A stretch of 64,000 nucleotides of DNA from positions 48,745,920 to 48,809,919 of the forward strand of contig OY282606.1 of the NCBI GenBank assembly GCA_958298945.1, given 5' to 3'. The notes beneath the pieces were generated by a model. That model made no database searches and was not told the origin of the DNA. It saw only the letters and a program-made list of their open reading frames with translations. Numbering within the stretch: the stretch's first letter is position 1; each line of letters begins with the position of its first letter. Source of the stretch: Atherix ibis. Lineage: Eukaryota > Arthropoda > Insecta > Diptera > Athericidae. A program made the position numbers and the translations under genes. Shown in pieces: positions 10,190-20,424 of the stretch.

Positions 10190-10560
10190 TCTGGGATCAT
10201 ACATGGAGCCGTCACTGTAGACTTTCTGGATTGAATAACTTGCCTCTATATGGATTCAATGTCCAGCCTATTAAGCTTAATTTTATCCATAACCGGGCGG
10301 TCGCGTTAACGCTCCACGATCTCGTCGTTAAATAGGTTGCAGAATCGTCCATCTTCGTATAAGGGGCCAATTATTCTTTGGAGGATCCTTCTCTTGAAAG
10401 CGGGCAAGAGTTCGTAATAGTTTTTGCTGATAATGCAAGTTTTCGAATAATACATGAGGACTGGCAAGACAGCAAAGCTTTGATGATATGGTCAGAATTT
10501 TTAGCAAAATAATTGAGACTGTTTGAAGCAGGCTCTGGTTGCTAGCAACCATGCGCGGAC
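10190..10560 (-). pseudogene. RTE-like LINE reverse transcriptase relic, C-terminal part
   Basis: Read leftward from about 10500 and allowing frameshifts, the codons give LPVLMYYSKTCIISKNYYEL, LLPAFKRRILQRIIGPLYED and GRFCNLFNDEIVER. This is the C-terminal region of a class of LINE reverse transcriptases with a LYKTLIxPVLxYGSETW - FERKILRRIFGPxxxxGxxR pattern. Corresponding pieces occur at 19.8-20.4 kb (minus) and 36.9-37.5 kb (plus). The plus copy shares phrases such as KNGRF and LYKTLI. The clade name is inferred from pattern memory. Confidence 0.5.
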
Positions 10561-10564
10561 TTTT

Positions 10565-13121
10565 CCCCTCATGTAGTTATAGGCTGTAATCCCTCAACCC
10601 TAAATAGGAAAAAAATTCAACTTTTTCGAAACTTTAATATTTTATCTGTATGCACCTAGTGGTAACTGGTCTTATCTTCGAGGCCATAGCTGCCTCCAAG
10701 TATCGAAACAACGCCTTCACTCATTTAAAACTGTATAAGAGAACTACTCTGAAAGCGAAAATATTAATGTTATACTAAGGGTGTATGGAAATGAAAATAT
10801 TTATGATGTATAGAAATTTCTTTTCGTAATTTATATATTAAATCAAAAAAATTTGGATACAATTTTCCATTAGTTGATTTTTTTTAAATTTATTTTTTAA
10901 AAATTTTGGAAAAATTTTAAATATTTTATTTAACGTATAAACTGTGTTATTTTAAATGAATTAATTGAACAATCACCGACTATAGTGCCAAAAGAAAAGA
11001 ATTATATTTACATTAAAGAGAAAAAATCGAAAATTATAGGAAAACATTTACGAAAGTATTCCAAGTAATTTTGAGTAACTACCAATTAAAAGTACAATAA
11101 ATTTCGAAGGACCAGAAGCCAACCAACCACTTATATAAGATGGTAATATTTGCCAATATATTTTTAGTCATTTTTTGTTAATTCGAACAAGGTGTAATAA
11201 TTATAAATTAATTGAAACCTTTAGCATGAACACCAACCAATAATAAGATTTTTTCCGTTGATTGTTAATGCTTCCTTTTATCAAATTATCACATAATAGC
11301 ATAATTTGTTAAAAATTCATCGATAAACATATAATTTAATCGTTTTCCTCTTCTTGTCTTATCATTAACCAGGTATTATTGTGTGAAAGGCAAATTATGT
11401 GATTTTTAACGCAAAGTAATAAATTCAACTCCCGCCAGAATGTAATTACATTTACCTTTACCTTTTCGCAACATGAACAAAATAAAAGTTGAATATAATG
11501 TTTAATAATGAGAAACACGTTATTTTTTAACATATACACATATGAAATCAATTGAGTTAAATCAGTAACCAAAATTGTTATAAACTGTATATTGTTCTTT
11601 AGATACATATTAATTCAGATAAAAAATATTAAAAATACATTAAATCGAATATAAATACAATAAATGAACAAGCCTCCTCCTTTTACAGGTCAAACACCGT
11701 TTCAAGGCATGCATGGTAATGAATCCTTTCTCAAATTTTTTTTTTCGAAAACTCAACTGGCACGTTTCATTTTTATTATAGTCAACCTATTTAAATATTT
11801 TGCAATATTTTATTTTTAAACTAACTACATCAATCGTGTATATGTACGCACTCCTCATGTTGATAGTGTATTCACCTGCTAGGAATACTTGTTCATTGAC
11901 AGTTTTTATATTAAAAAAAATCACATCTTCCAGTCTCCTTTCTAAAAAGTCTTCAAACATGTATGAAACTAAATGATATCTACATAAGAGGTGTATTGGA
12001 TAATATTACAAATAAAAATTTAAAATAAATATAAATTCCGGACATATTTTTTATTATCAATAAATAAAACTGGAAGTGTTACGCCGTAATGGGGTATTAA
12101 AATTTTTGGCTATTACTACATGCTATAATACACTGAAGGTAGAGTCCATTTCAAGATGCACACTCCCATGGTGGATGCAGTTCCCTTACGAACAGAAATT
12201 GGGAATGCACATAATCCATGATCCATGGAATTGTGGTCATTCAGCTGCAGGTAAGCATGAGCATTTTGTAATAAAATTTTTTGCGAAATATATACGAATA
12301 TATTATGGAAAAAGATACTTATTTTTAGCAGTGCCTCCAACCTAAATAACCAGCATTATAAAAATATCAATACCATGGAAAATATATTTAAAAAATTGAA
12401 AATAAAACGAAAACCCTTAACCGCAATATGTGATGTTTATATTACTATTACTCGTATTATTATTATTTAATTTTTTTGTCATAACTTATTTTACTTTAAA
12501 AGGTAACTAAATTTTTACCACTTACCATTATGAACTTATTGGTGAATATAACTGAACAGTACCTTTCTTATATAACTGAACAGTACAAAAATCGATAAAA
12601 AACTATTATTTAGCTTTCCTTAAAGAGTGCACTGCATTGCTATTGAGATGCATTCAAAAACATCTTCAAAGCTGAATCAGAACATGTTTCAATTTAAAAA
12701 ATTTAATAATGTGCCCGAAAGAATGGAATTCGAATAAGAAAAAATGATTTCCTGGAATACAGTATCAATTATTGAGAGGATACCATTACCAATTATTGAT
12801 TCAACAGTGACAAGTGCTAATAGCAAGATTACGAGTATACTCTTATATATAAGAGTGCATATTCTAAAAATAAATAAGTGAATGGATCCTTTCGATTTTT
12901 CCAAAACCATTTAAGATACAAGTACCAACAAATATTAATATGAATCGTTTTTGAAAGTATAACAAAATTTGTATAATTTGTTCAAATTTATTCTTATTTT
13001 TTATGTTATTACAAACAAAAAATAGGTTGATGATTTTATTTGACTTTTAATAGCGAATGGTTAAGCATTTATAAAATAATTAGAGTTATTTCTAAAGTAT
13101 ATTTTACCAGCTATCATAAGT
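10565..13121. other. AT-rich intronic DNA, nothing recognised
   Basis: About 2.5 kb with no recognised gene or mobile element. A short stretch at 12553-12590 repeats ataactgaacagtac twice. Open frames here are short and featureless. Confidence 0.45.
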
Positions 13122-13123
13122 TA

Positions 13124-14406
13124 CGAGGGTCATTCAACAAGTACTTAGCCTACAAAAGAAAAACGAAAATTTTGGAAAGGTGGCAATTTATTTTTCCACT
13201 TAATCTCCTTCAAGCTCGATACACTTTGCCCAGCGATGCTCTAACTTTTCTAACCCGTCCAAAAAAAATATTTTCTCGAGGGAAGCAAAATAGGCCTCCG
13301 TGGCGACGATGACCTCTTCATTCGACCCAAATCTATTCCCGGCGAGTGATTTTTTCAGGTTTGGAAACAAAAATTAGTCACAGGGGGCCAAATCTGGAGA
13401 GTACGGTGGATGGGGCAGCAATTCGTTGCGCAATCCAACCAAGTTGGCCATGGCGACGGCGGAGTTGTGAGCCGGCGCATTGTCGTGGTGGAACAGCACT
13501 TTTTTCTTCGCAAAGCGGGGCCACTTTTTCTTCAATTCGACGTCAAATCGGCCCAATAAGTCAGCATAGTAGCGCCCCGTGATTGTTTTACCCTTCTCGA
13601 GGTAATCGATGTGGATCACACCTTGTGAATCCCAGAAAACGGTGGCCATCACCTGTCCGGCCGATCGAACAGTCTTCGCCTTCTTCGGAGCACGTTCGCC
13701 GGGTGAAGTCCACTGTTTCGACTGTTCCTTGGTCTCTGGTGTGTACCAGTGAATCCATGTTTCGTCGACGGTCACGAAACGACGCAAGAACTCTGCTGGA
13801 TTGCGCTGAAACAGCGCCAAACACGTCGCCGATGTGGTCTCACGGTTGCGCTTGTTTTCCGGTGTGAGCAAACGCGGCACCCATCGCGCCGACAGCTTTC
13901 TCATGCCCAGTTCTTCGTGTAGAATATGATGCACCGTTCCTACTGCGATGCCCACAGTCTCAGCTATCTCGTGAACCTTCAATCGACGGTCTGCCAACAC
14001 GAGATCGTGGACTTTTTTAACGTTTTCCTCCATAGCAGCCGTTTTCGGGGCACCTGGGCGTGGCTCATCAAAAACCGACGTGCGGCCACGAACAAACTCG
14101 TTGAACCAATTCTTGACGGTCGCCATCGAAGGAGAAGAGTCACCATACACAGCATCCAATCTATCTTTGATTTCGCTGCGCGTTTTCGCTTCCAAAAACA
14201 AGAATCTAATCACCGAACGATATTGTTCTTTTTCCATTTTTGTGCAACCGACCGACACGCTCGCTTTCAAAGGCTCTCAAAACAAAACTAATGAAGGGAA
14301 TCTTTGACAGTAGGCTACTAAAAGAATGTACTGCACGATGATAAATTTCTTTTGTGACAGCAGTTCCATCGGGCGGTGAGGCTAAGTACTTGTTGAATGA
14401 CCCTCG
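13124..14406 (-). mobile_element. Mariner family A, copy A3, full length with both ends and TA duplication
   Basis: A complete 1283-bp element. The left end is cgagggtcattcaacaagta after TA (13122-13123). The right end is its inverse, tacttgttgaatgaccctcg, followed by TA (14407-14408). The element reads leftward. This is the best-preserved mariner of the window and can serve as reference for family A. It lies at the left edge of a roughly 77-bp tandem-repeat array that starts just beyond its right end. Confidence 0.96.
13188..14237 (-). pseudogene. Mariner transposase, family A, nearly intact: two nonsense codons (A3)
   Basis: Exactly 350 codons separate the start MEKEQYRSV (14237) from the ancestral stop (13188), with no frameshift. 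All three catalytic Asp are present: in TVDETWIH, in HHDNAPAHN and in PPYSPDLAPCD. Two single-base changes create stops. The Tyr codon right after DLAPCD is TAA (about 13376), giving a protein of roughly 287 residues from this start. The Tyr of the terminal GDYVEK is also TAA. An earlier in-frame Met at 14270 (MKASVSVGCTK) is possible, but comparison with other mariners favours 14237. The truncated protein would keep the DNA-binding domain and all three catalytic Asp. Confidence 0.93.
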
Positions 14407-14424
14407 TATATTGTAGATATATTC

Positions 14425-15490
14425 CAGAAATGATGCTTTTGGATTTAAGTATCTTCACAGATCGATCTTGGAAAGATGAAAAACTTTTTTTAGTATGACC
14501 CAAACATATCATGTCATTGGAATTTGGGACAAGAACTTTAAATTATCAAGCATCACTAAATTCTTTTAGGAGGTCTGAAATATGGCATGTCATCTGAATT
14601 TCGAGATGAAGACTTCAGCATATCAAATTTTGCTTTATCATTTAAGAAGGATCTAAACGTATCATGTTATTGGAATTTGGGCAAGAATACTTCAGTATGA
14701 TAAACTTTACAAAATACATTTAGCAGGACTTAAACCTGGCATATCGTCTGCATTTGGGGACCAGGGCCTCAGCATATCAATCTTCGTTTAATAATTTTAG
14801 GAAGACTTAAAATTCCTTGCATATCATCTGAAATAATGGACAAAAGTTTCAGTATATCAAACTTTATAAAATTTTTTAAGCAGGACCTAAATGTGGTTTG
14901 TCATCTGAATTTAGAGACGAAAACTTCAATATAAATGCCTTTAGGAGGTCCTAAACGTTACATGTAATTTTAAATATGGAGACGAAGACTTTAGTATAAC
15001 AAGCTTTGCTCGGTGCTTTAAGAAGAACTTAAACTTTGTATATCATCTAAGTATGGGGACCAAGACTTCTTATATGAAGTTTCGGTAAAAATATTTAAAA
15101 GCACTTAACTATCATACCATCTGAATTGGGAGACGGGAACTTCAATATATCAAGCATTGCTAACTCTTTCTATGAGGACCTAAAGGCTACATGTCATATG
15201 AATTTAGAGATAATTACTTCAATTTATCAAGCTTTGCTAAGTTCTTTTAGGAGAACCTCAACGTGGATCGTCATCTGAATTTGGAGACGATGACTTCAAT
15301 ATACCAAGCTTAGTTTAAAAGTTTTAGGAGGAAGTAGCCATGATTCCGATATTGACATGGACTTCAATATATCATGTATGATTATCTCAATTTTAAGAGG
15401 ACCTACACGCGACATATTATCTGGATTTAGGAATGGAGACTTGAGTATAGCAAGTTTCACTAAATAACATCAGGGGGTCCTAATTTTGCA
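14425..15490. repeat. Degenerate tandem repeat, period about 77 bp, roughly 13 units
   Basis: A recurring pattern contains aggacctaaacg, catgtcatctgaattt, gagacgaagacttcaatata and tcaagctttgctaaattctt. Landmark catctgaat-like positions fall at about 14591, 14667, 14743, 14823, 14901, 14959, 15041, 15116, 15193 and 15270, so spacing is mostly 75-80 bp with one short unit of about 58. Units have diverged by perhaps a fifth to a third of bases. No coding frame is conserved through the array. Confidence 0.85.
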
Positions 15491-15589
15491 TTGGATATTT
15501 AGGCAATGATTTACAGTAGACATAAAATCGAACAATATAAATTAATGACGAAATAATGCGTTCACACACTCAAGGCATAAGCTACTTAA

Positions 15590-15670
15590 ACTGAGTTAAC
15601 ATTGGTCTGAATAAGGATACGTAGCAGTCATAGGAAATGAAATGGCAGTCGCTCTGGCAAAACTGTAGCA
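15590..15670 (+). pseudogene. Possible LINE RNase H scrap
   Basis: In one frame the codons give AVIGNEMAVALAKL. This resembles the WVPGHxGVIGNExADxLAKxG block around a catalytic Asp of the RNase H domain found at the end of several LINE clades. The Asp position reads Val here. Only about 25 codons are recognisable, so the call is tentative. Confidence 0.35.
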
Positions 15671-16029
15671 ACTATTCAATTTCACGACTTAGAAACGAAT
15701 GCAGCCCCGAATTAAAGACGGCTTACGACTTAGTCGATGAATGAGTTATAAAGGAAGATGCTGATCAAATGATTAAACTCTATTGAGAGGGTGTGATGGG
15801 GTAAGTGTGAAAAACACTTATTCAACAATCTCTGGAGGATCTACAGACTGAGATTAATCTTACTCTAATATACTAATATGTGGTAAAAAAATGAAAACGG
15901 ACCCAAAAAAGTACGGTATGTTTCAAAATGTCTTAAATAGAAAATTTTTATACGAACATGTAATTCTTAACTAAAAGTGATAAATTTGAAATTACTCAGC
16001 AAACAAAATTAAAAACAGTTTTTTTCCTC

Positions 16030-17030
16030 TTTTTCTAAGGATTTTATCCCGTCCAAAAAATAGGATTTCGGAAGTTCTGCAAAATACTCATCAGTTTGGG
16101 CAATGACGTCCTCGTTGGAAGTGAACCGTCGTCCGCCAAGCCATTTCTTCAGATTGGGGAAAAGAAAATAGTCACTCGGGGCCAAATCTGGTGAATAAGC
16201 GGGATGCTGCAACAATTCCATTCTCAATTCCACAATTTTGGCCATGGAAACAGCGCAGGTGTGTACACGCCCATTGTCCTGATGCAAGAGGATTTTTTTC
16301 TTCTTCAGATGGGGGCGTTTCTCTTTGATTTCCTCGCTCAACCGTTGCAATAACGACGCGTAATACGCTCCTGTTAGTGTTTTTCCTTTTTCCAAGTAGT
16401 CGATAAAAATGATGCCCTGCGAATCCCAAAAGACCGTGGCCATCACCTTGCCGGCCGATGGCACAGTTTTTGCCTTCTTTGGAGCCCGTTCACCCTTGAA
16501 AATCCACTGTGATGACTGCCTCTTCGTTTCTGGAGTGTAGTAGTGTATCCAGGTTTCGTCCACAGTGACATATCGACGAAGGAATTCGGCAGGATTGCGA
16601 TGAAAGAGTGCCAACATAGCCTCAGAGTCCACTGCACGATTGCGCTTATTCTCCTCTGAGAGCAAACGCGGCACCTATCTTGCCGAAATTTTTTTCACAG
16701 ACAATTTTTCATGCAAAATTGAAGCGACTGTACCTTGTGATATGCCCGTGGCCTCAACTAATTCGCGCACTTTAATTCGCCGATCGTTCAAAATCAGATC
16801 GTGGATTTTGTCGATGATTTCAGGAGTAGACACCTCAACTGGGCGTCCTGGACGATGTTCATCTTTTGTGGATGAACGGCCACGTTTAAATTCATTCACC
16901 CAATTGTAAACCGTCGCAAACACAGGTGCAGATGTGCCATGAACTGCATCCAACTCGGCTTTGTTTCTTTCGGACTTAAGCCTTTCAAATGGAGATGTTT
17001 GTTGACAGCCCTAAACTCGCTTTTTTCCAT
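16030..17030 (-). pseudogene. Mariner transposase, family B (B2)
   Basis: Start MEKSEFRAV at 17030. A base loss near 16965 shifts the frame in KEIKAELDAVHG. The frame from 16953 covers the helix-turn-helix domain to ISAR, where a Trp codon of KWVPRLL is TAG (about 16677). The frame then stays open to 16009: MPRLLSEENKRNRAVDSEAM, the first catalytic Asp in TVDETWIHYYTPETKRQ, the second in HQDNGRVHTC (Ala to Gly beside it), the third in AYSPDLAPSDYFLFPNL. The tail LDGIKSLEKEEKNCF is not the family C-terminus but read-through into flank. The catalytic domain is otherwise the best preserved of family B. Confidence 0.9.
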
Positions 17031-17210
17031 GGTTATGCACAAATAAATGTCGTTAATTTTAATCGACGATAGAAATTGACCTACGCTATGGATCGAGCTG
17101 AAATTTTGACAGCTTTCCTGTCGATAATGCTACTTACAGAAAAAAACATCTTTACCGACACTACGAGCGCAATTTTTCGGATTCTCTAAGGACTTATTGA
17201 ACGGCCCTCG
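16030..17210 (-). mobile_element. Mariner family B, copy B2, 3' end lost
   Basis: The right terminal repeat ends ...acttattgaacggccctcg with TA at 17211-17212. The left end is missing: family homology fades at about 16030-16050, before the C-terminal codons and terminal repeat seen in copy B3. The element reads leftward. Confidence 0.9.
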
Positions 17211-17212
17211 TA

Positions 17213-18140
17213 GTTGAAATATTTTTCTTTTTGATATAAAATGATTAAAATTATAAAAAGTAAAAGAAAACTTACAAATTCTTTACTATCAAAATTAATA
17301 AAATAAAAATATTTCAAATCGGCCATTTTAATAAAATAATATTGAAATTTTAAATATATCTGTTCTCAAAAATAATATTGCATAAACTATAAAGAGTAAA
17401 CAAATATTGTCATGTCAACCTTTTTTTAATAATATTATTGAAACATCCCTCCAAAAAAATATAGAATGAATACAACCTCTACTTTACCGAATGCGTAGAC
17501 TTTGAAAAAAATCATATATAAAAAGCGCGCCAAATATTACCATAATCTTTAAGTAATTACTGATATTTACAATAAAAAAATTATTAAATGCAACTTTATT
17601 TCATAAATTCCATAAGGAAACATATTAAATAAATAAAACGGTAGGCATTTATCACTGCTACCAGCCTAGGGTATACCCTCAATACCAACCCATAAACAGT
17701 GTCGGTCATTTTATTACGACACGCAATCAATTTTATGACTTTCTCTCTCCACACTCTCGCCACTTAAAGTATTTCCATCACTTAAAGTATATAAAAACAT
17801 GTAAATGTATATACATATTAGAAACATGGAATCACATTTGTTGATTGAAATTGCGCGAATTTTATAGCACTTCACGGATATTTAACTTGTTTACATACGA
17901 TTTTTACCGGCATTTATTTTATTTTCTTTAATTTTTTTATACGCAATATATTAGCTATAATAATATAAAAAAAGATTTTGGTTCCTATTTTGTCTTTTTG
18001 TAATTTGGCTTTTATAGTAAAAATATTTTCGTCTTCATTGGAATGTCTTGAAACTTGTTGAATGTTGATGCACTGTTGCCACCAATCCTGTCGTTTTCTT
18101 CTGTTTTTTTTTCTGCTCTGTCGATAGTTTTACCTCTTCA
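17213..18140. other. AT-rich intronic DNA, nothing recognised
   Basis: No gene or mobile-element motif seen. Confidence 0.45.
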
Positions 18141-18141
18141 G

Positions 18142-18190
18142 CTACTACTACTACTACTACTACTACTACTCTTACTATAGCTACTACTAC
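18142..18190. repeat. CTA trinucleotide microsatellite
   Basis: About ten consecutive cta units at 18142-18171, followed by an interrupted group ending near 18194. In this AT-rich intron it is an ordinary simple repeat. Confidence 0.95.
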
Positions 18191-18199
18191 TATCAACTA

Positions 18200-19680
18200 T
18201 TTTTATAACTACAACGTCATTTTGGTGTAGTCTTTTTTTGACTTTTTTATAAAAAGTATCTTATTTTTATTGTATTTTCCACTATCATCTTTGCCATGTT
18301 TTCACTTTTATTTTACTAAAAGTACTATTATCTTCTTTTTTTTTTAATTTTTCTATTTATTTATAAATTTATTTTTATTGGCAATTAATAGTATTTACTC
18401 AATTTTTATTACATTTTTCTGAACAATCCGTTTTGATATTCGTCTTCTTCGTTTTCTATCCAAACACGTTTGCTATTATTATTTTTAACTCTTTCTTTGC
18501 TTACATTCACACCACCGAAAGCTCTTCTAAGCTTTTTTCCGTCTCAACTTTCATTTTATTTGCAAATTTCAATGTTTTGTTTGTTTACATTTTGCGATTA
18601 TATAACATTGTTTTTATATTATGCAAAAATCATAATACACAACTGCACAAGTATATGTTGCACAAGATGAGGAACTGTAGTATTCCCATATACCCATACT
18701 CACGTATACGTGTACATGCATACGCCTAGAGTTAAAAATTCACTGTATATAAATTGAAAGCGTACATTAATAATTCTCATAAAAGAATAGATTTTATGAT
18801 TGTGAATCACTCGTATTATGGTTTATGGGGCTGGGGTGAATTGGTGCATTAACGACCATGAACTTGACTGCAAATGAACATAAACAAACAAAAACTTTGC
18901 GATTATGTCATGCCATCAATAAATGGTTTTGATGCTATTTCCATTGTTGCTGCTTTTATGTTGTTGTGTAATTGTTGCTCTTGGCGATGTGGTTGCTGTT
19001 GTGGGTTCTACATTTTCTTATTGCATTTTTATTGACTCTCTTATTATTACCACGTTTGCTATAAACTGCGGTTACCACCATCACCGTACCATTTGCATCT
19101 GTCTCTTACTTAAGTTAACTTTAATTTTTATGAGTATCAGTATATTTTACATATCTCAGACTTTTGATTTTTTTTAACGTATTATGAGAGTTAGCAAAAT
19201 ATTAATAGATAGACTAAAGAATTTCTTGTAAAATACCTTCTGAATATATATTTTCTTGGTTTTCAGAAAAAAAAACTAGATTGTGGTCACAAAAATGATT
19301 TCTCTTTAACAAGCCTTAAAAATAATACAGTATAATTTATACAATTTACGCTGAATATTTCAGTCCTAACTAAATATTAAAGCATTCTTTTTCTTTTCAA
19401 TTAAAAATTGCACGAGAAATCCACAAGTCTACTTTTCTACTTTTTTTTTTTAAAAATGACATTTATTTTAAAAATTTTTTTTAATCATATGGAAGGTCCC
19501 TTTGACAAGTTCCAAGTGGTAATTTACAGCACCATGACGACTTCAAGTTTTCGTGTGGATGGGCGTTACCAGTTTGCTAAGCGAAACTGATCTGTTTTGA
19601 GTAGGCCAGATCAGTTAGAGTTTGTCAAATTTTGTGAAGCGTGTTAGTTTCTTTAATCAGATTATGATCTGATAATTGTA
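18200..19680. other. AT-rich intronic DNA, nothing recognised
   Basis: Open frames at 18433-18729 and 18923-19177 are rich in Phe, Leu, Ile and Cys because the plus strand is T-rich. They lack any recognisable domain and are probably chance frames. Confidence 0.45.
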
Positions 19681-19685
19681 CTTAC

Positions 19686-19744
19686 AACTCCTAGATCCAA
19701 AAAACTTCATTTTACTGAAAATGCGGTTTGTGGATCTAGGAGTT
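19686..19744. repeat. Hairpin-forming inverted repeat
   Basis: The left arm aactcctagatccaaaaaac (19686-19705) is the near-perfect inverse of 19726-19744, separated by 20 bases. The arms differ by a base and a gap. It is about 130 bp from a second inverted repeat (19874-19934). Confidence 0.85.
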
Positions 19745-19829
19745 CTACAATAGCAGGAACCTTGCTGGTAAAGAAATTAGGAGTTTGATGACATTCGCTC
19801 AATATTTGTGAAATAGTTATCAGAACGCC

Positions 19830-20420
19830 ACATGTTTATTATATAGATCGCCTAAGGTTTCCGGAAAGAGATTTATCCCTATCCGAATTCTAAGCAGTTT
19901 TATTACCAAACTGCTTAGAATTCGGACAGGGATAATTCTCCCTACCACAATTCTAAGCGGTTTGGTTATCGATCTATTACCAACAGAGCGATAACCGGGT
20001 GTTCGACTCAGACCTGCTGAATCAAAGAACTCCAGAGGGCCTAGCACCATGGTCTTTCAGTCCGACACATCCCGGCTAATCGTCGTTCTACTGAAGGGCT
20101 TATATTGTTTTCTGGGAACATAAATGTAGAATTTCCGGGCTGTATCTTCCTCATCCATACTGAATAAGTATCTAGCCCAAAACTTAATTTGATCGTAAAT
20201 AATATAAGGCTCCAGACTCGTCTATAGTCATTTAGGTGCCAAATATTTTTCAGACGATGCTCCTGTCGAAGAGAAGAGTTAGCTGTGGTTTTAGCTGAGA
20301 ATCTAAGTTTCCGAAGAATACATGAGGAGTGCCAAAACAAGTATTTTGTACAACAGTAGCTTCGATGTATGATCAGAATTTTCAAGCGAAATAATTGAGA
20401 CTACTGCTAACTGGTCTTAC
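19830..20420 (-). pseudogene. RTE-like LINE reverse transcriptase relic, C-terminal part and 3' end
   Basis: Read leftward from about 20375 and allowing frameshifts, the codons give KLLLYKILVLALLMYSSET, then a degraded segment, then IKFWARYLFSMDEEDTARK. The last piece matches the RLRWAGHLVRMDEEDPARK block near the C-terminus of this LINE class, the same block that ends the plus-strand relic at 37.45 kb. Short stretches are in frame with the ancestral protein, but stops and indels are frequent. Two inverted repeats lie beside it. Confidence 0.45.
19874..19934. repeat. 27-bp inverted repeat with a third partial copy next to it
   Basis: The left arm (19874-19900, ending gaattctaagcagttt) and the right arm (19908-19934, starting aaactgcttagaattc) are inverse copies with one mismatch and a 7-bp spacer. 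A third, direct, partial copy (ccacaattctaagcggttt) follows at about 19944-19962. Confidence 0.9.
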
Positions 20421-20424
20421 CTGT

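Noticed and set aside
18433..19177. Hydrophobic open frames that look like small membrane proteins
   Set aside because: The plus strand is T-rich, so Phe/Leu/Ile-rich frames arise by chance. No start context, domain or splice signals support a gene.
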